DNA of 64,000 nucleotides. Origin: an uncultured Alistipes sp. (lineage in GTDB: Bacteria > Bacteroidota > Bacteroidia > Bacteroidales > Rikenellaceae). The first letter of the stretch is position 1; each line of letters begins with the position of its first letter. Below, in pieces: positions 7,520 through 16,727 of the stretch. The stretch lies in NCBI GenBank assembly GCA_910583985.1, contig CAJTYA010000012.1, positions 25,819 to 89,818 on the forward strand, in the 5' to 3' direction. The notes beneath the pieces were generated by a model. The model did not search any database. It saw only the letters and a list, made by a program, of their open reading frames with translations, and had not been told where the DNA came from. The position numbers and the translations under genes were made by a program.

Positions 7520-8530
7520 ATGTATACGATCGAGGAAAACAAACCGCTGCTCGGACTCAACAGTTTCCGCATCGCGGCCACGGCGCGCCGTTTCGTTGGC
7601 TTCTGCGGCGGCGACGACCTGAAGGCCTTCTTCGCCGACTTGCCGGCCGGGGAGCCGTGGTACGTGCTCGGCGGCGGCAACAACGTGTTGCCGACGGGCG
7701 ATTACGACGGGACGATTCTGCATCCGCTCTGCCGCGACATCGCCGTCGAACGGCGCGAGGGCGATACGGTGTCGGTCCGCGTGGGTGCGGGCGTGGAGTG
7801 GGACGATTTCGTCGCGTGGGCCGTGCAGCGCGGTTTGGGCGGCGTGGAGAACCTGTCGGCCATTCCCGGCTATGCCGGCGCGGCGCCGGTGCAGAACATC
7901 GGGGCTTACGGCGCCGAGGCCAAGGACACCGTCGAGAGCGTCGAGTGCTTCCTGCCCGCCGAAGGGCGGATCGTGTCGCTGCCCGCCGAGGCTTGCCGTT
8001 TCGGGTACCGCGACAGCGTGTTCAAGCGCGAGCTTCGGGGCCGTGCCGTGATCCTGTCCGTCGTGTTCTGTCTCTCGTCGCGTCCCCGGTTCGCGCTGCG
8101 CTACGGCGACGTGGCGTCCCGTGTCCGGGAGCTGGGCGGCGAGTCGCTCGAAAACATCCGCCGGGCGGTGACCGACATCCGGCGGGAAAAGCTGCCCGAT
8201 CCCGCCGTGCTGGGCAATGCGGGGAGCTTCTTCAAGAACCCGGTCGTCCCGTGTGCGCTGGCCGAAAAACTGGCGCGGGAATATCCCGGCATGCCGCGTT
8301 ACGAGGCCGGCGAAGGCTTTTCCAAGCTGGCCGCCGGATGGCTCATCGATCGCTGCGGCTGGAAGGGCCGTCGGGTGGGCGCGGTGGGCGTCCACGAAAG
8401 GCAGGCGCTTGTGCTGGTCAACTACGGAGGGGCTTCCGGGGCCGACGTGCTGGCGCTGGCCGGGAAGATCCGCTCCGACGTGCGGGAGCGTTTCGGCGTG
8501 TCGGTCGACATGGAGGTGAATCTGTTGTAA
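7520..8530 (+). CDS. murB: UDP-N-acetylenolpyruvoylglucosamine reductase
   Basis: MurB reduces UDP-GlcNAc-enolpyruvate to UDP-MurNAc with NADPH and FAD in cytoplasmic peptidoglycan precursor synthesis. The 336-residue product has the FAD-binding GGGNN at 51-55, the YAGAAPVQNIGAYG loop, YRDSVFK (E. coli-type Arg region) and GNAGSFFKNP with the proton-donating serine near 235. It ends with the MEVNLL tail that holds the acid Glu. The ATG is preferred to an upstream TTG because that TTG lies upstream of the -7 box. tilS follows after 9 bases, so they form an operon. Confidence 0.95.
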   Translation: MYTIEENKPLLGLNSFRIAATARRFVGFCGGDDLKAFFADLPAGEPWYVLGGGNNVLPTGDYDGTILHPLCRDIAVERREGDTVSVRVGAGVEWDDFVAWAVQRGLGGVENLSAIPGYAGAAPVQNIGAYGAEAKDTVESVECFLPAEGRIVSLPAEACRFGYRDSVFKRELRGRAVILSVVFCLSSRPRFALRYGDVASRVRELGGESLENIRRAVTDIRREKLPDPAVLGNAGSFFKNPVVPCALAEKLAREYPGMPRYEAGEGFSKLAAGWLIDRCGWKGRRVGAVGVHERQALVLVNYGGASGADVLALAGKIRSDVRERFGVSVDMEVNLL

Positions 8531-8539
8531 ATTCGAGAT

Positions 8540-9886
8540 ATGTTGCAGGATAAGTTTCGGGAATATGTCCGGACCCATTCGCTCTGTACGTGCGACGACC
8601 GCGTGCTGCTGGCGGTCAGCGGCGGCGTCGATTCGATGGTGATGCTTTCGCTGTTCGTCCGGGGCGGATACCGCGTGGGGGTGGCCCATTGCAATTTCCA
8701 GCTCCGCGGAGCCGAGGCCGACGAGGACGACGTGCTCGTCGAACGGGAGGCCGCGAGGCTGGGCGTGCCCTTCCATGCGATTCGTTTCGATACGGCGGCC
8801 GAAGCGGCCGCCACGGGCGAGTCCGTCGAGATGGCCGCCCGCCGTCTGCGTTACGACTGGTTCGAGAGGCTCTGCGGGGAACACGGTTACGACAAGATCG
8901 CCATCGCCCACCATGCCGACGACTCGGTCGAGACGTTTTTCATCAACCTCATCCGCGGCACGGGGCTGCGCGGTCTCACCGGCATCCATGTCGTGAACGG
9001 GCGGCTGATCCGTCCCCTGCTCTTTTCGCAGCGCAAGGAGATCGTCGAGTTCGCGCTCGCCCATAAGATTCCCTATCGCGAGGATTCGACCAACGCGTCG
9101 ACCAAATACCTGCGCAACAAGTTCCGGCTCGGCATCGTGCCCCGCATCCGGGAAATTTCGCCCTGCTTCACCGATACGATGGCCGCGAACGTCGAACGGC
9201 TGACGGCCGCGCAGCTCTTCATCGACCGGGGCATCGAGGCGATCCGCCGCGAGGCCGTGGTGCGCGAGGGCGAGACGACGCTCATCGAGATGTCGCGCAT
9301 CGACCCGCAGTTGCCGCTCCGCTTCGTGATGTTCGAACTGTTGCGCGATTTCCGTTTCAACGGCGAGGCGATCGACCGTCTGGGCCGGGCCTATGCCGAA
9401 GGCAGCGGCTCCGGCAAACGTTTCTTCGCCAAGGATCATGTGGCCTATATCGACCGGGAGCGCATCATCGTCACGCCGATACCCGACGACGAACCCTGCG
9501 TGTCGGAAGTCTCCGCCGATACCTGCCGATTGTGCTGCGGGGGCGCTGCGCTGGTTTTCGAACACATCGAGGCCGACGACATAGACGATCTGCGTCAGGG
9601 CCCCGAAGTCGCTCTGCTCGACGAAGACAAGCTGGCTTATCCGCTTGTCGTACGGCGGTGGAACGACGGGGACGATTTCGTTCCTTTCGGCATGAGCCAT
9701 CGCCGCAAGGTGAGCGATTTCCTCATCGACGCCAAGGTGCCTCTGCCCGACAAGCGCCGCCAGTTCGTCGTCACGAGCCGGGGCGACATCGTCTGGGTGG
9801 CGGGCCGCCGCATCGACGACCGCTATAAGGTCGAAGCCTCGACCCGCAACGTGCTGCGCATCGTCCGGACGACGGATGCGGAATAG
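8540..9886 (+). CDS. tilS: tRNA(Ile)-lysidine synthase
   Basis: TilS attaches lysine to C34 of the CAU-anticodon tRNA-Ile so that it reads AUA codons. The 448-residue protein has the PP-loop ATPase motif SGGVDS at residues 29-34, HCNFQLRG near 53, IAHHADDSVETFFINLIRGT near 130 and RPLLFSQRKEI, all typical of the catalytic domain. A C-terminal domain of about 120 residues follows, containing the FGMSHRRKVSDFLID motif. It is essential in most bacteria and sits in an operon with murB. Confidence 0.95.
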   Translation: MLQDKFREYVRTHSLCTCDDRVLLAVSGGVDSMVMLSLFVRGGYRVGVAHCNFQLRGAEADEDDVLVEREAARLGVPFHAIRFDTAAEAAATGESVEMAARRLRYDWFERLCGEHGYDKIAIAHHADDSVETFFINLIRGTGLRGLTGIHVVNGRLIRPLLFSQRKEIVEFALAHKIPYREDSTNASTKYLRNKFRLGIVPRIREISPCFTDTMAANVERLTAAQLFIDRGIEAIRREAVVREGETTLIEMSRIDPQLPLRFVMFELLRDFRFNGEAIDRLGRAYAEGSGSGKRFFAKDHVAYIDRERIIVTPIPDDEPCVSEVSADTCRLCCGGAALVFEHIEADDIDDLRQGPEVALLDEDKLAYPLVVRRWNDGDDFVPFGMSHRRKVSDFLIDAKVPLPDKRRQFVVTSRGDIVWVAGRRIDDRYKVEASTRNVLRIVRTTDAE

Positions 9887-10416
9887 TTCTTTCGCGGAAC
9901 TTGCCGGGGAGGAGTATCCTCTCGCCGGTCCGTCGCGCTCCGGCTGTGTGTCCGGGTCCGGAACCGCCGTATGATATGCTGCCGCCGGGGGGCGGCTTTC
10001 CTGTATTCCGTTTTCCTGCGTGCCTTTCCGGACGAAAATATTTAGGTCCGTTTCCCGTGCCGTGCTGCGTCCATGTATTCTTGTCGGAACCGGCGCGTGC
10101 CGGAAGGAACCGCCGCCCGATAGCGCTCGCCCGCATTTCCAAATCGGAACGAGAAGCCGTTTCCCGTTTTTCGTCGTCCCGCAGAAGAGGCGGCCGCCTG
10201 TCCTCCGTCTGCCGGAGAAGCGGGACGCCGTGCCTTGCCCGTTTCCGGGACGGAGGGTTTCTTGTCGTAGAGTTTGCCCCGGTCTGTCCGGCCGTAGAGC
10301 GGCCGTCTCGTGCGAAGCGGTTCCCGGAGCATAAGACGGGGCGGGGCGTTCCCTCGGAATCCCCTTCCCCGCGTTCCGGGATGTCGTGTCGGGCGGAGAC
10401 CGTCGGGACGGTGCGA
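9887..10416 (+). other. Intergenic region, no convincing gene
   Basis: This 530-base GC-rich stretch between tilS and the transketolase promoter has open frames on both strands, but their translations are Arg/Pro-rich and show no family. A short GCCGCC-GGGG-GGCGGC hairpin at 9981-9996 followed by TTTC could end the murB-tilS transcript weakly. I see nothing else I can support. Confidence 0.6.
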
Positions 10417-10448
10417 TTTTGATACCTCGTTTTTTTTGCCTAAATTTG
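10417..10448 (+). promoter_or_regulatory. Promoter of transketolase gene
   Basis: TTTTG (10417-10421), a 19-base gap and TAAATTTG (10441-10448) match the Bacteroidota promoter. The leader is about 65 bases long and A-rich just before the start codon, as expected where Shine-Dalgarno sites are not used. Confidence 0.85.
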
Positions 10449-10519
10449 TTACCTGTCCCGCGGAGGGAGAACCTGCGTCCGGAAACGATTTTCTTAAAAT
10501 ACTAACTTACTGTAAACAA

Positions 10520-12547
10520 ATGAAAGACTTAACGACAAAAGCTGCGGACAACATCCGAATCCTCGCAGCCTCCATGGTTGAGAAAGCCAAGTCGGGCCAC
10601 CCCGGCGGTGCGATGGGCGGAGCCGATTTCGTCAATGTGCTCTACTCCGAATTTCTGAAATACAATCCCGACGATCCGCATTATCCTTTCCGCGACCGTT
10701 TCTTCCTCGATCCGGGACACATGTCGCCCATGCTCTATTCGGTGCTTTCGCTGGCCGGATACTTCAAGATGGACGAGCTGGCCGCTTTCCGTCAGTGGGG
10801 CAGTCCCACGCCGGGTCATCCCGAAGTGGATGTGGACCGCGGCATCGAAAATACGTCCGGCCCGCTGGGTCAGGGACATGCCATGGCTCTCGGCGCCGCG
10901 ATCGCCGAACGCTTCATGGTAGCCAACTTCGGCGAATGGATGGCGCACAAGACCTACGCCTTCATTTCCGACGGCGGTATTCAGGAAGAAGTCTCGCAGG
11001 GCGTGGGCCGTATCGCCGGTCACCTCGGTCTGAGCAACTTCATCATGTTCTACGATTCGAACAACATCCAGCTTTCGACGAAAGTCGAAGAAGTCTCGAC
11101 CGAAGACATCGTCGCCAAATACGAGGCATGGGGATGGAACGTCATCAGCATCGACGGTAACGACCCCGCCGAAATCCGTCAGGCCCTCAACCGCGCCGAC
11201 GCCGAAACCGAAAAACCGACGCTCATCGTAGGCCACACGCTCATGGGCAAGGGTGCCGTAGGCAAGGAAGGCGAAGATTTCTCGAACAAGGTCTCCACGC
11301 ACGGACAGCCCCTGTCGGCTGCCGGCGGCGACATTGCCAAGACGGTCGCTGCGCTGGGCGGCGATCCCGAAAATCCGTTCGTGATTTTCGACGACGTGCA
11401 GGAACTCTACGCCAAACGCCGCGAAGAGCTGAAAAAATGGTACGCCCTGCGCCGCGAGGAGGAATCCATCTGGCGTGCGGCCAACAAGGAGCTCGCCGAC
11501 AAGCTCGACGCCTTCCTTTCGGGCAAGGCTCCCGCGCTGGACTATTCGCAGGTCGCCTGCGGCGACAACGTGGCTACGCGCGCCGCTTCGGCCGCCGTGC
11601 TGTCGTTCCTCGCCGAAAACGTGCCGAACATGATCGTGTCTTCGGCCGACCTGAGCAACTCGGACAAGACCGACGGCTTCCTCAAGAAGACCCATGCCAT
11701 GACCAAAGGCGACTTCTCCGGACGCTTCCTGCAACCGGGCGTGGCCGAATTCACGATGGCCTGTATCATGAACGGTATGGCGCTCCACGGCGGCGTGATT
11801 CCCGCCTGCGGAACGTTCTTCGTCTTCTCCGACTATATGAAACCCGTGCTGCGTATCGCCGCTCTGCAACGTCTGCCGGTCAAATTCGTCTGGACGCACG
11901 ACTCGTTCCGTGTGGGCGAAGACGGACCTACGCACCAGCCCATCGAACACGAAGCCCAGCTCCGTCTGATGGAACAGTTGCGCAACCACCGCGGCGAACG
12001 TTCCGTGGTCGTGCTGCGTCCGGCCGACAGCTATGAAACCGTCGCCGCATGGAAAATCGCCATGGAAAGCGAACGTCCCGCTGCGCTGGTGCTCTCGCGC
12101 CAGAACATCAAGAACCTGCCGGCCGCCAGCGGCGACCGTCGTCAGGAAGCGATGCAGGCTGTCAAGGGCGCCTATGTCGTGATGGATTGCGAAGGTACGC
12201 CCGACGTGATCCTGTTGGCCAGCGGTTCCGAAGTGGCTACGCTGGTGGACGGTGCCGAAAAACTCAAGGCCGACGGCCTGAAAGTCCGTGTCGTTTCGGT
12301 TCCCTCCGAAGGTCTGTTCCGCGACCAAAGCAAGGAATACCAGCAGAGCGTGCTGCCTTGCGGCGTGCCCAAGTTCGGTCTGACGTCCGGTCTGCCCGTG
12401 ACGCTGGCCGGTCTGGTCGGCTGCGACGGTGAAGTGTCGGGTGTCGATCATTTCGGCTATTCCGCCCCCGCCGGCGTGCTGGACAAGGAATTCGGATTCT
12501 CCGGCGAAAACGTGTACACGAAAGTGAAGGCGATGCTCGCTAAATAG
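10520..12547 (+). CDS. tkt: Transketolase
   Basis: Transketolase moves two-carbon units between sugar phosphates in the non-oxidative pentose phosphate pathway using thiamine diphosphate. The 675-residue product begins MKDLTTKAADNIRILAASMV and has KSGHPGGAMGGAD, the GPLGQGHAMALGAAIAER segment, the ThDP signature from SDGGIQEEVSQGVG to FYDSNN, and the pyrimidine domain with THDSFRVGEDGPTHQPIEH near 470. Domain order (PP, Pyr, C-terminal) and length are normal. It is a monocistronic unit with its own promoter and terminator. Confidence 0.96.
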   Translation: MKDLTTKAADNIRILAASMVEKAKSGHPGGAMGGADFVNVLYSEFLKYNPDDPHYPFRDRFFLDPGHMSPMLYSVLSLAGYFKMDELAAFRQWGSPTPGHPEVDVDRGIENTSGPLGQGHAMALGAAIAERFMVANFGEWMAHKTYAFISDGGIQEEVSQGVGRIAGHLGLSNFIMFYDSNNIQLSTKVEEVSTEDIVAKYEAWGWNVISIDGNDPAEIRQALNRADAETEKPTLIVGHTLMGKGAVGKEGEDFSNKVSTHGQPLSAAGGDIAKTVAALGGDPENPFVIFDDVQELYAKRREELKKWYALRREEESIWRAANKELADKLDAFLSGKAPALDYSQVACGDNVATRAASAAVLSFLAENVPNMIVSSADLSNSDKTDGFLKKTHAMTKGDFSGRFLQPGVAEFTMACIMNGMALHGGVIPACGTFFVFSDYMKPVLRIAALQRLPVKFVWTHDSFRVGEDGPTHQPIEHEAQLRLMEQLRNHRGERSVVVLRPADSYETVAAWKIAMESERPAALVLSRQNIKNLPAASGDRRQEAMQAVKGAYVVMDCEGTPDVILLASGSEVATLVDGAEKLKADGLKVRVVSVPSEGLFRDQSKEYQQSVLPCGVPKFGLTSGLPVTLAGLVGCDGEVSGVDHFGYSAPAGVLDKEFGFSGENVYTKVKAMLAK

Positions 12548-12582
12548 ACCTGCTTCCCGTCCGAGACGGGAACGCGTTACGG

Positions 12583-12616
12583 GAGAGGGACCGGATCGCC
12601 GGTCCCTCTCTTTTTT
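12583..12616 (+). terminator. Intrinsic terminator of transketolase gene
   Basis: Twelve-base arms GAGAGGGACCGG and CCGGTCCCTCTC enclose an ATCG loop and are followed by six T. Confidence 0.92.
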
Positions 12617-13829
12617 GTTCGGTGCCGGTCCGTCGTCGGGAAACCCGGCGGTCCGCATCGCCTTCTTGCGCGGCGGCCGCAGACAGCCGATCGGATAGGG
12701 AGGCTCGTTCAGGGACGACCTGCTTTTGATGGCATGGACGGTCTGAGCGTCCGGACGGTCGGCAGGCTCCCGAAACCGGGTTGCCGGCCGACATCCCGAT
12801 CTGCGCGACGGCGGTTTCGGGTACCGGGGAGCGGATCGCGTTGCCCGAAGCCTCGGCCGGGAAAGGCACAGGCGGAAATGCGGTCCGGCGGCTGCGGTTC
12901 GCACGCATCGACCCGTGCGGAGGCGTGAACTCCCTCCGTTTTTACCGGAACCGGTCCGTTCGTTTCTGCCGGCCCCGGCCTGTTTGTTCTGCCGGCCCGT
13001 CGGGTGTATTTTCTGTTGAGGGCCTCGCCCGACGAGAAGGTCGGCGGAACGATCCGTCGTCCCGATTTGGGACGGCTTCGTCCGAATGGATGCTGCGGAG
13101 TCGGGATTTCGATCTTCGAAAGCGATGCGTAGGCCGACGACGGATCCGATCCGACGCGAATCCGTCGGACCCCGCCGTGCGTTTCGATGCCGTCGTTCCA
13201 TCGTCCACCGGCGAAACCGCTTCTTGTCTGCCGGGCGGAACTTGCCCCCGATACGCATGTTTTTCCGTGCCGGAACGACCTGTCGTTTCGGTTCGCTGTG
13301 CGGGGTGGCTTTTCATCGCTCCGCAGAAAGGGGGATTTGCGGCTTGGGATCTGTGTGTTCGAACGTGCCGGCCGGATGCCGGGTGGGGGAGCGGTTGCAT
13401 TTCCGCATAGGAACCATAGCCGTTTTCCGTTTGCGCCGGGAAGGGCGAACTTTTGCCGCTTCATGGAAAAAGTCGTCCTGCGGCTCCGGATTCGTGTCTG
13501 TTTTAGACAGTGCTTTTGCTTTAAACAACCGAGGTATAAGGGGTTGTTTCCTGTTTCCGAGGCGGATGATCTGGTTCTCGTCGCTTTTTAGGAGGGGCCG
13601 ATGCGTCCGTTTTCGCTGTGCGGAATCTGCTCTGCATAGTCCGACGAACCGTGTCGGGCGGAATCAGCGCCGGTACACGGTCTTCGACGGAATACGATCC
13701 GGACGCAGGCATCCGCTGCATCGGCCCGCTTGTCCGGTTCCGGGCGGTTCTTGTCGCCGCTTTTCGTTCCCGGGGTGGAATGCCGTTCGGAACGGAACGG
13801 GCGTCGGTTTCCGGACAGCAGAGGGGCAA
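12617..13829. other. 1.2-kb GC-rich intergenic block, no convincing gene
   Basis: Between the tkt terminator and the murF stop there are frames of 200-300 codons on both strands. Their translations are dominated by Arg, Pro, Gly and Ser, carry no motifs, and overlap each other, so I do not call them genes. One clear structure is an 8-base inverted repeat, AAACAACC at 13523-13530 and GGTTGTTT at 13542-13549. The block may hold a decayed gene or an untranslated RNA, but nothing in the sequence proves either. Confidence 0.6.
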
Positions 13830-15110
13830 TTACAGTTCGGCTTCGGCTTTTTCGAGACGGATGCCGCGCGACCCTTTGACGAGGATCGTCCGGTCGCGGA
13901 CGGGATGACGGGTCAGATGGGCGCACAGCGCGTCGACGTCGGGGAAGACGGCGAAACGACCCGCCCCGGCTGCCGAGAAGTGGGGCCCCACTAAATAGGC
14001 TTCGTCGATACCCGCCGTGCGGAGCATCTCCACGACGGCCCGGTGCTCCGCCTCGGCGTAGTCGCCCAATTCGCGCATGTCGCCCAGAATGACGGCCCGT
14101 TTCCGCGTCGTCGGCTCGCGGAAAAAATTCTCCAGTGCGGCCCGCATGCTCGACGGGTTGGCGTTGTAGGCGTCCAGAATCAATGTGTTGAAGGCCGTTT
14201 CCTTTTTCTGCGAACGGTTGTTGTCCGGCACGTAACTTTCGACGGCTTCGACGATGCGGTCGGCCCCGATGCCGAAACGCGTCCCCACGGCGATGGCGGC
14301 GGCCACGTTGGCGAGGTTGTACGATCCCACCAAGCGGGTCCGGACGGGGCGTCCCTGCCATGTCGCTTCGAGAAATTCTCCCGCCCCCTCCATCTCTAAC
14401 GAAGCCGTGGAGTAGGGGATCGTGCGAAGGCCCGGACGCATTTCGACCATCCGCCGCAGCGCATCGCTTTCCGACAGATAGAAGGCTTCGCCCCCGCTCT
14501 CCCGCAGCGCGTCGAGCAGTTCGCCTTTGCCCCGCATGACGCCCTCCTCACCTCCGAACCCTTCCAGATGGGCTTTGCCGACATTGGTGATGAGGCCGTA
14601 GTCCGGACGGGCGATTTCGCAGAGCCGGGCGATCTCGCCGCAATGGCTGGCCCCCATTTCGACGATGCCGAACTCGACCGTGTCGTCCATGGCGAGCAGC
14701 GTCAGCGGAACGCCGATGTGGTTGTTGAGGTTGCCTTGCGTCATGGCCGTGCGGTATCGGCACGCGAGCGTCCTGCCGACGAGCTCTTTGGTCGTCGTCT
14801 TGCCGTTGCTGCCGGTGATGGCCAGAACGGGTATGCCGAGGGCGCGTCGGTGCCGTGCGGCCAGCTCCTGAAGCGCTGCGAGCGTGTCGGCGACCGTGAC
14901 GTATCGGTTGCGGTTCGTTGCGGTCGCCTGCTGCGCAACGCGGGGATCGTCCACGACGGCGACGGCGGCCCCGGCTTCGAGCGCGGCGGCCGCATAGCGG
15001 TTGCCGTCGAAGCGTTCGCCGTGCAGCGCGAAAAAGAGGGAGTCGGGGACGATTTTCCGACTGTCCGTCGAAATGCGGGGATGTCTTTTGAAAAGTTCGT
15101 AAAGTTCCAT
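13830..15110 (-). CDS. murF: UDP-MurNAc-tripeptide--D-Ala-D-Ala ligase
   Basis: MurF adds the D-Ala-D-Ala dipeptide to UDP-MurNAc-tripeptide with ATP, the last cytoplasmic step of the peptidoglycan precursor. The 426-residue protein shows the Mur ligase order. The N-terminal substrate domain (STDSRKIVPDSLFFALHG) comes first, then the ATP loop ITGSNGKTTTKE near residue 100, EMGASHCGEIARL near 150, and the C-terminal domain with DAYNANPSSMRAAL near 295. It lies 250 bases after the mannose-1-phosphate guanylyltransferase gene on the same strand. Confidence 0.95.
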   Translation of the reverse strand: MELYELFKRHPRISTDSRKIVPDSLFFALHGERFDGNRYAAAALEAGAAVAVVDDPRVAQQATATNRNRYVTVADTLAALQELAARHRRALGIPVLAITGSNGKTTTKELVGRTLACRYRTAMTQGNLNNHIGVPLTLLAMDDTVEFGIVEMGASHCGEIARLCEIARPDYGLITNVGKAHLEGFGGEEGVMRGKGELLDALRESGGEAFYLSESDALRRMVEMRPGLRTIPYSTASLEMEGAGEFLEATWQGRPVRTRLVGSYNLANVAAAIAVGTRFGIGADRIVEAVESYVPDNNRSQKKETAFNTLILDAYNANPSSMRAALENFFREPTTRKRAVILGDMRELGDYAEAEHRAVVEMLRTAGIDEAYLVGPHFSAAGAGRFAVFPDVDALCAHLTRHPVRDRTILVKGSRGIRLEKAEAEL

Positions 15111-15328
15111 AACGGTTCGATTGGTCCGGACATTCCGGTGCGGACCCGGTGTCCGGAAGCTGTGCGGCAGGACCTTTGCCGTTTCTTTTCCGGCCGGTCG
15201 CGCCGCTTTTGCGCGGTTCCGCTTCCGAGACGGTCCGCCTCGTCGACGCTCGTCCGCCGAAGCGAGACCGGGTCCGGAAGCGAACCATCCGCCTGCCGGT
15301 GACCGAGTTCCTGCGAGAAAGTGTCCTG

Positions 15329-15359
15329 CCTCTTCCGCCGCGTGTGCCGAGGGAAGAGG
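15329..15359 (-). terminator. Hairpin just after the guanylyltransferase stop
   Basis: CCTCTTCC (15329-15336) and GGAAGAGG (15352-15359) can pair across a 15-base loop immediately past the minus-strand stop codon. The tail is not T-rich, so it may be a weak terminator or an mRNA-end stabilising structure. The rest of the 250-base gap up to murF shows no gene. Confidence 0.4.
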
Positions 15360-15360
15360 G

Positions 15361-16446
15361 TTATATGAATCGGTCGCCGGTCTTGAATTTGGCGTCGTCG
15401 ATGAATTTCTTGATGTTCTGTTCGTTGGCTTTCGGACAGATCATCAGCACGTCGCCGCTGTCCACGACGATGTAGTCTTCGAGGCCCTCGATGACGGTCA
15501 GCTTGTCGGGTGCGGTCTTGACGATGCAGCCTTTCGTGTCGTAAAGCATGCACTCGGCGCTCTGCACGTTGCCCGCTTCGTCTTTGGGCGAATGCGTGTA
15601 GAGCGAGCCCCACGTCCCGACGTCGGACCATCCGAAGTCGCTGCAACGGACATAGACGTTCCGCGCTTTCTCCATCACGCCGAAGTCGATCGAAATGTTG
15701 CGGCATTCGGGATAGATCCGGCCGATGTACTCGCTCTCTTCGGGACGTCCGTAGAACAGGGCGATCGACGCGAACATCTGCTGGAGGTCGGGCAGAAATT
15801 CGTCGAGACACCGCATGATCGTATCCGTTTTCCAGATGAAGATGCCCGAATTCCAGAAAAACTCCCCGCTTTCGACGAATACTTTGGCCAGTTCGAGGTT
15901 CGGTTTCTCGGTGAAGGTCTTGACCTTGTACATCGCGGGGTTGGCCTGCTGCGAGAGGTTGTCGATCTGGATGTAGCCGTACCCCGTGTCGGGACGGTTC
16001 GGCCGGATGCCGATGGTCATGATCGCCTCCTCGCGTTCGACGAACTCGGCGCCTTCGCCGATCACGCGGCGGAACTCCTCCTCGTCGAGGATCAGGTGGT
16101 CCGAGGGCGTGACGATCATCGTGGCGCCGGGCGCGACGGTTTTCAGCCGCCATGCCGCATAGGCGATGCAGGGAGCCGTGTTGCGGCCCACCGGTTCGCA
16201 GAGCACCTGTTCGGGAGCGATCTCCGGAATGTGTTCCAGCACGAGGTCCCGGTAGCAACCGTTGGTGACGACCAGAAAGTTTTCGGGCGGAATCGCCGCG
16301 GCGAAGCGCTCGTAGGTGTGGCGGATGAAACTTTTCCCCGTTCCCAGAATGTCGAGGAACTGTTTGGGCATCGTCCGGCGGCTGATGGGCCAGAAACGGC
16401 TGCCGATGCCGCCGGCCATGATGACGCAATATCTGTTTTCGTTCAT
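15361..16446 (-). CDS. manC: Mannose-1-phosphate guanylyltransferase
   Basis: The enzyme makes GDP-mannose from mannose-1-phosphate and GTP, feeding capsule, O-glycan or GDP-fucose synthesis. The 361-residue product has the pyrophosphorylase loop IMAGGIGSRFWPISR at about residues 10-24, PKQFLDILG, the GRNTAPCIAYAAW segment, TPSDHLI near 110 and FTEKPN near 175. FWNSGIFIW and the SDFGWSDVGTW motif follow. It is the short form without the phosphomannose isomerase domain. In-frame Met codons lie 9 and 24 bases upstream. The farther one falls before the predicted transcription start; I chose MNENRYCVI, and the start 9 bases upstream remains possible. Confidence 0.92.
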   Translation of the reverse strand: MNENRYCVIMAGGIGSRFWPISRRTMPKQFLDILGTGKSFIRHTYERFAAAIPPENFLVVTNGCYRDLVLEHIPEIAPEQVLCEPVGRNTAPCIAYAAWRLKTVAPGATMIVTPSDHLILDEEEFRRVIGEGAEFVEREEAIMTIGIRPNRPDTGYGYIQIDNLSQQANPAMYKVKTFTEKPNLELAKVFVESGEFFWNSGIFIWKTDTIMRCLDEFLPDLQQMFASIALFYGRPEESEYIGRIYPECRNISIDFGVMEKARNVYVRCSDFGWSDVGTWGSLYTHSPKDEAGNVQSAECMLYDTKGCIVKTAPDKLTVIEGLEDYIVVDSGDVLMICPKANEQNIKKFIDDAKFKTGDRFI

Positions 16447-16472
16447 GGATCGCATGGATGGTTTGTTCAATA

Positions 16473-16504
16473 CAATATTATATCATTTTTCCGGGATAAC
16501 CAAA
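16473..16504 (-). promoter_or_regulatory. Promoter of manC
   Basis: On the minus strand TTTG (16504-16501), a 20-base gap and TAATATTG (16480-16473, one mismatch to TAnnTTTG) form a good promoter. It implies a leader of about 20 bases. Confidence 0.7.
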
Positions 16505-16542
16505 CGAATCGTCCGTCCCGTTTCCGCCTGCGCCCGGCCGGG

Positions 16543-16573
16543 TTTGATTTTGAAAATATAATCTTTACCTTCG
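16543..16573 (+). promoter_or_regulatory. Probable promoter of pssA
   Basis: TTTG (16543-16546), 19 bases and TACCTTCG (16566-16573, one mismatch) point toward pssA, with a leader of about 150 bases. It diverges from the manC promoter only 40 bases away. Confidence 0.65.
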
Positions 16574-16727
16574 CACGGACAAGGCATCGCGCGCCGGTCG
16601 CCCGGAAAAGCCGGAAGGGAGGCGTCCGCCGAAGGGTCGGTCCGCAAGGAGCTGACCGGTCTCCGTCGCAGAGGGGCCTCCGCCATCCTCGTCGGAGGCG
16701 ATGCCGCCGAGAAAAGTTTTGCAGGAA

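Noticed and set aside
6785..9700. 971-codon minus-strand open frame opposite murB and tilS
   Set aside because: It is antisense to two well-identified genes, and its translation has no motifs. High GC and codon bias keep the antisense frame open.
10529..13258. 909-codon minus-strand frame across transketolase and the block after it
   Set aside because: It is mostly antisense to transketolase, crosses the tkt terminator, and its translation is low in protein-like features.
12709..13464. 251-codon minus-strand frame in the tkt-murF gap
   Set aside because: Its composition is typical of random GC-rich DNA and it overlaps the equally unconvincing plus-strand frame.
13086..13994. 302-codon plus-strand frame in the tkt-murF gap
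   Set aside because: It is Arg/Gly/Phe-rich without motifs, runs into the antisense of murF, and has no promoter or family.
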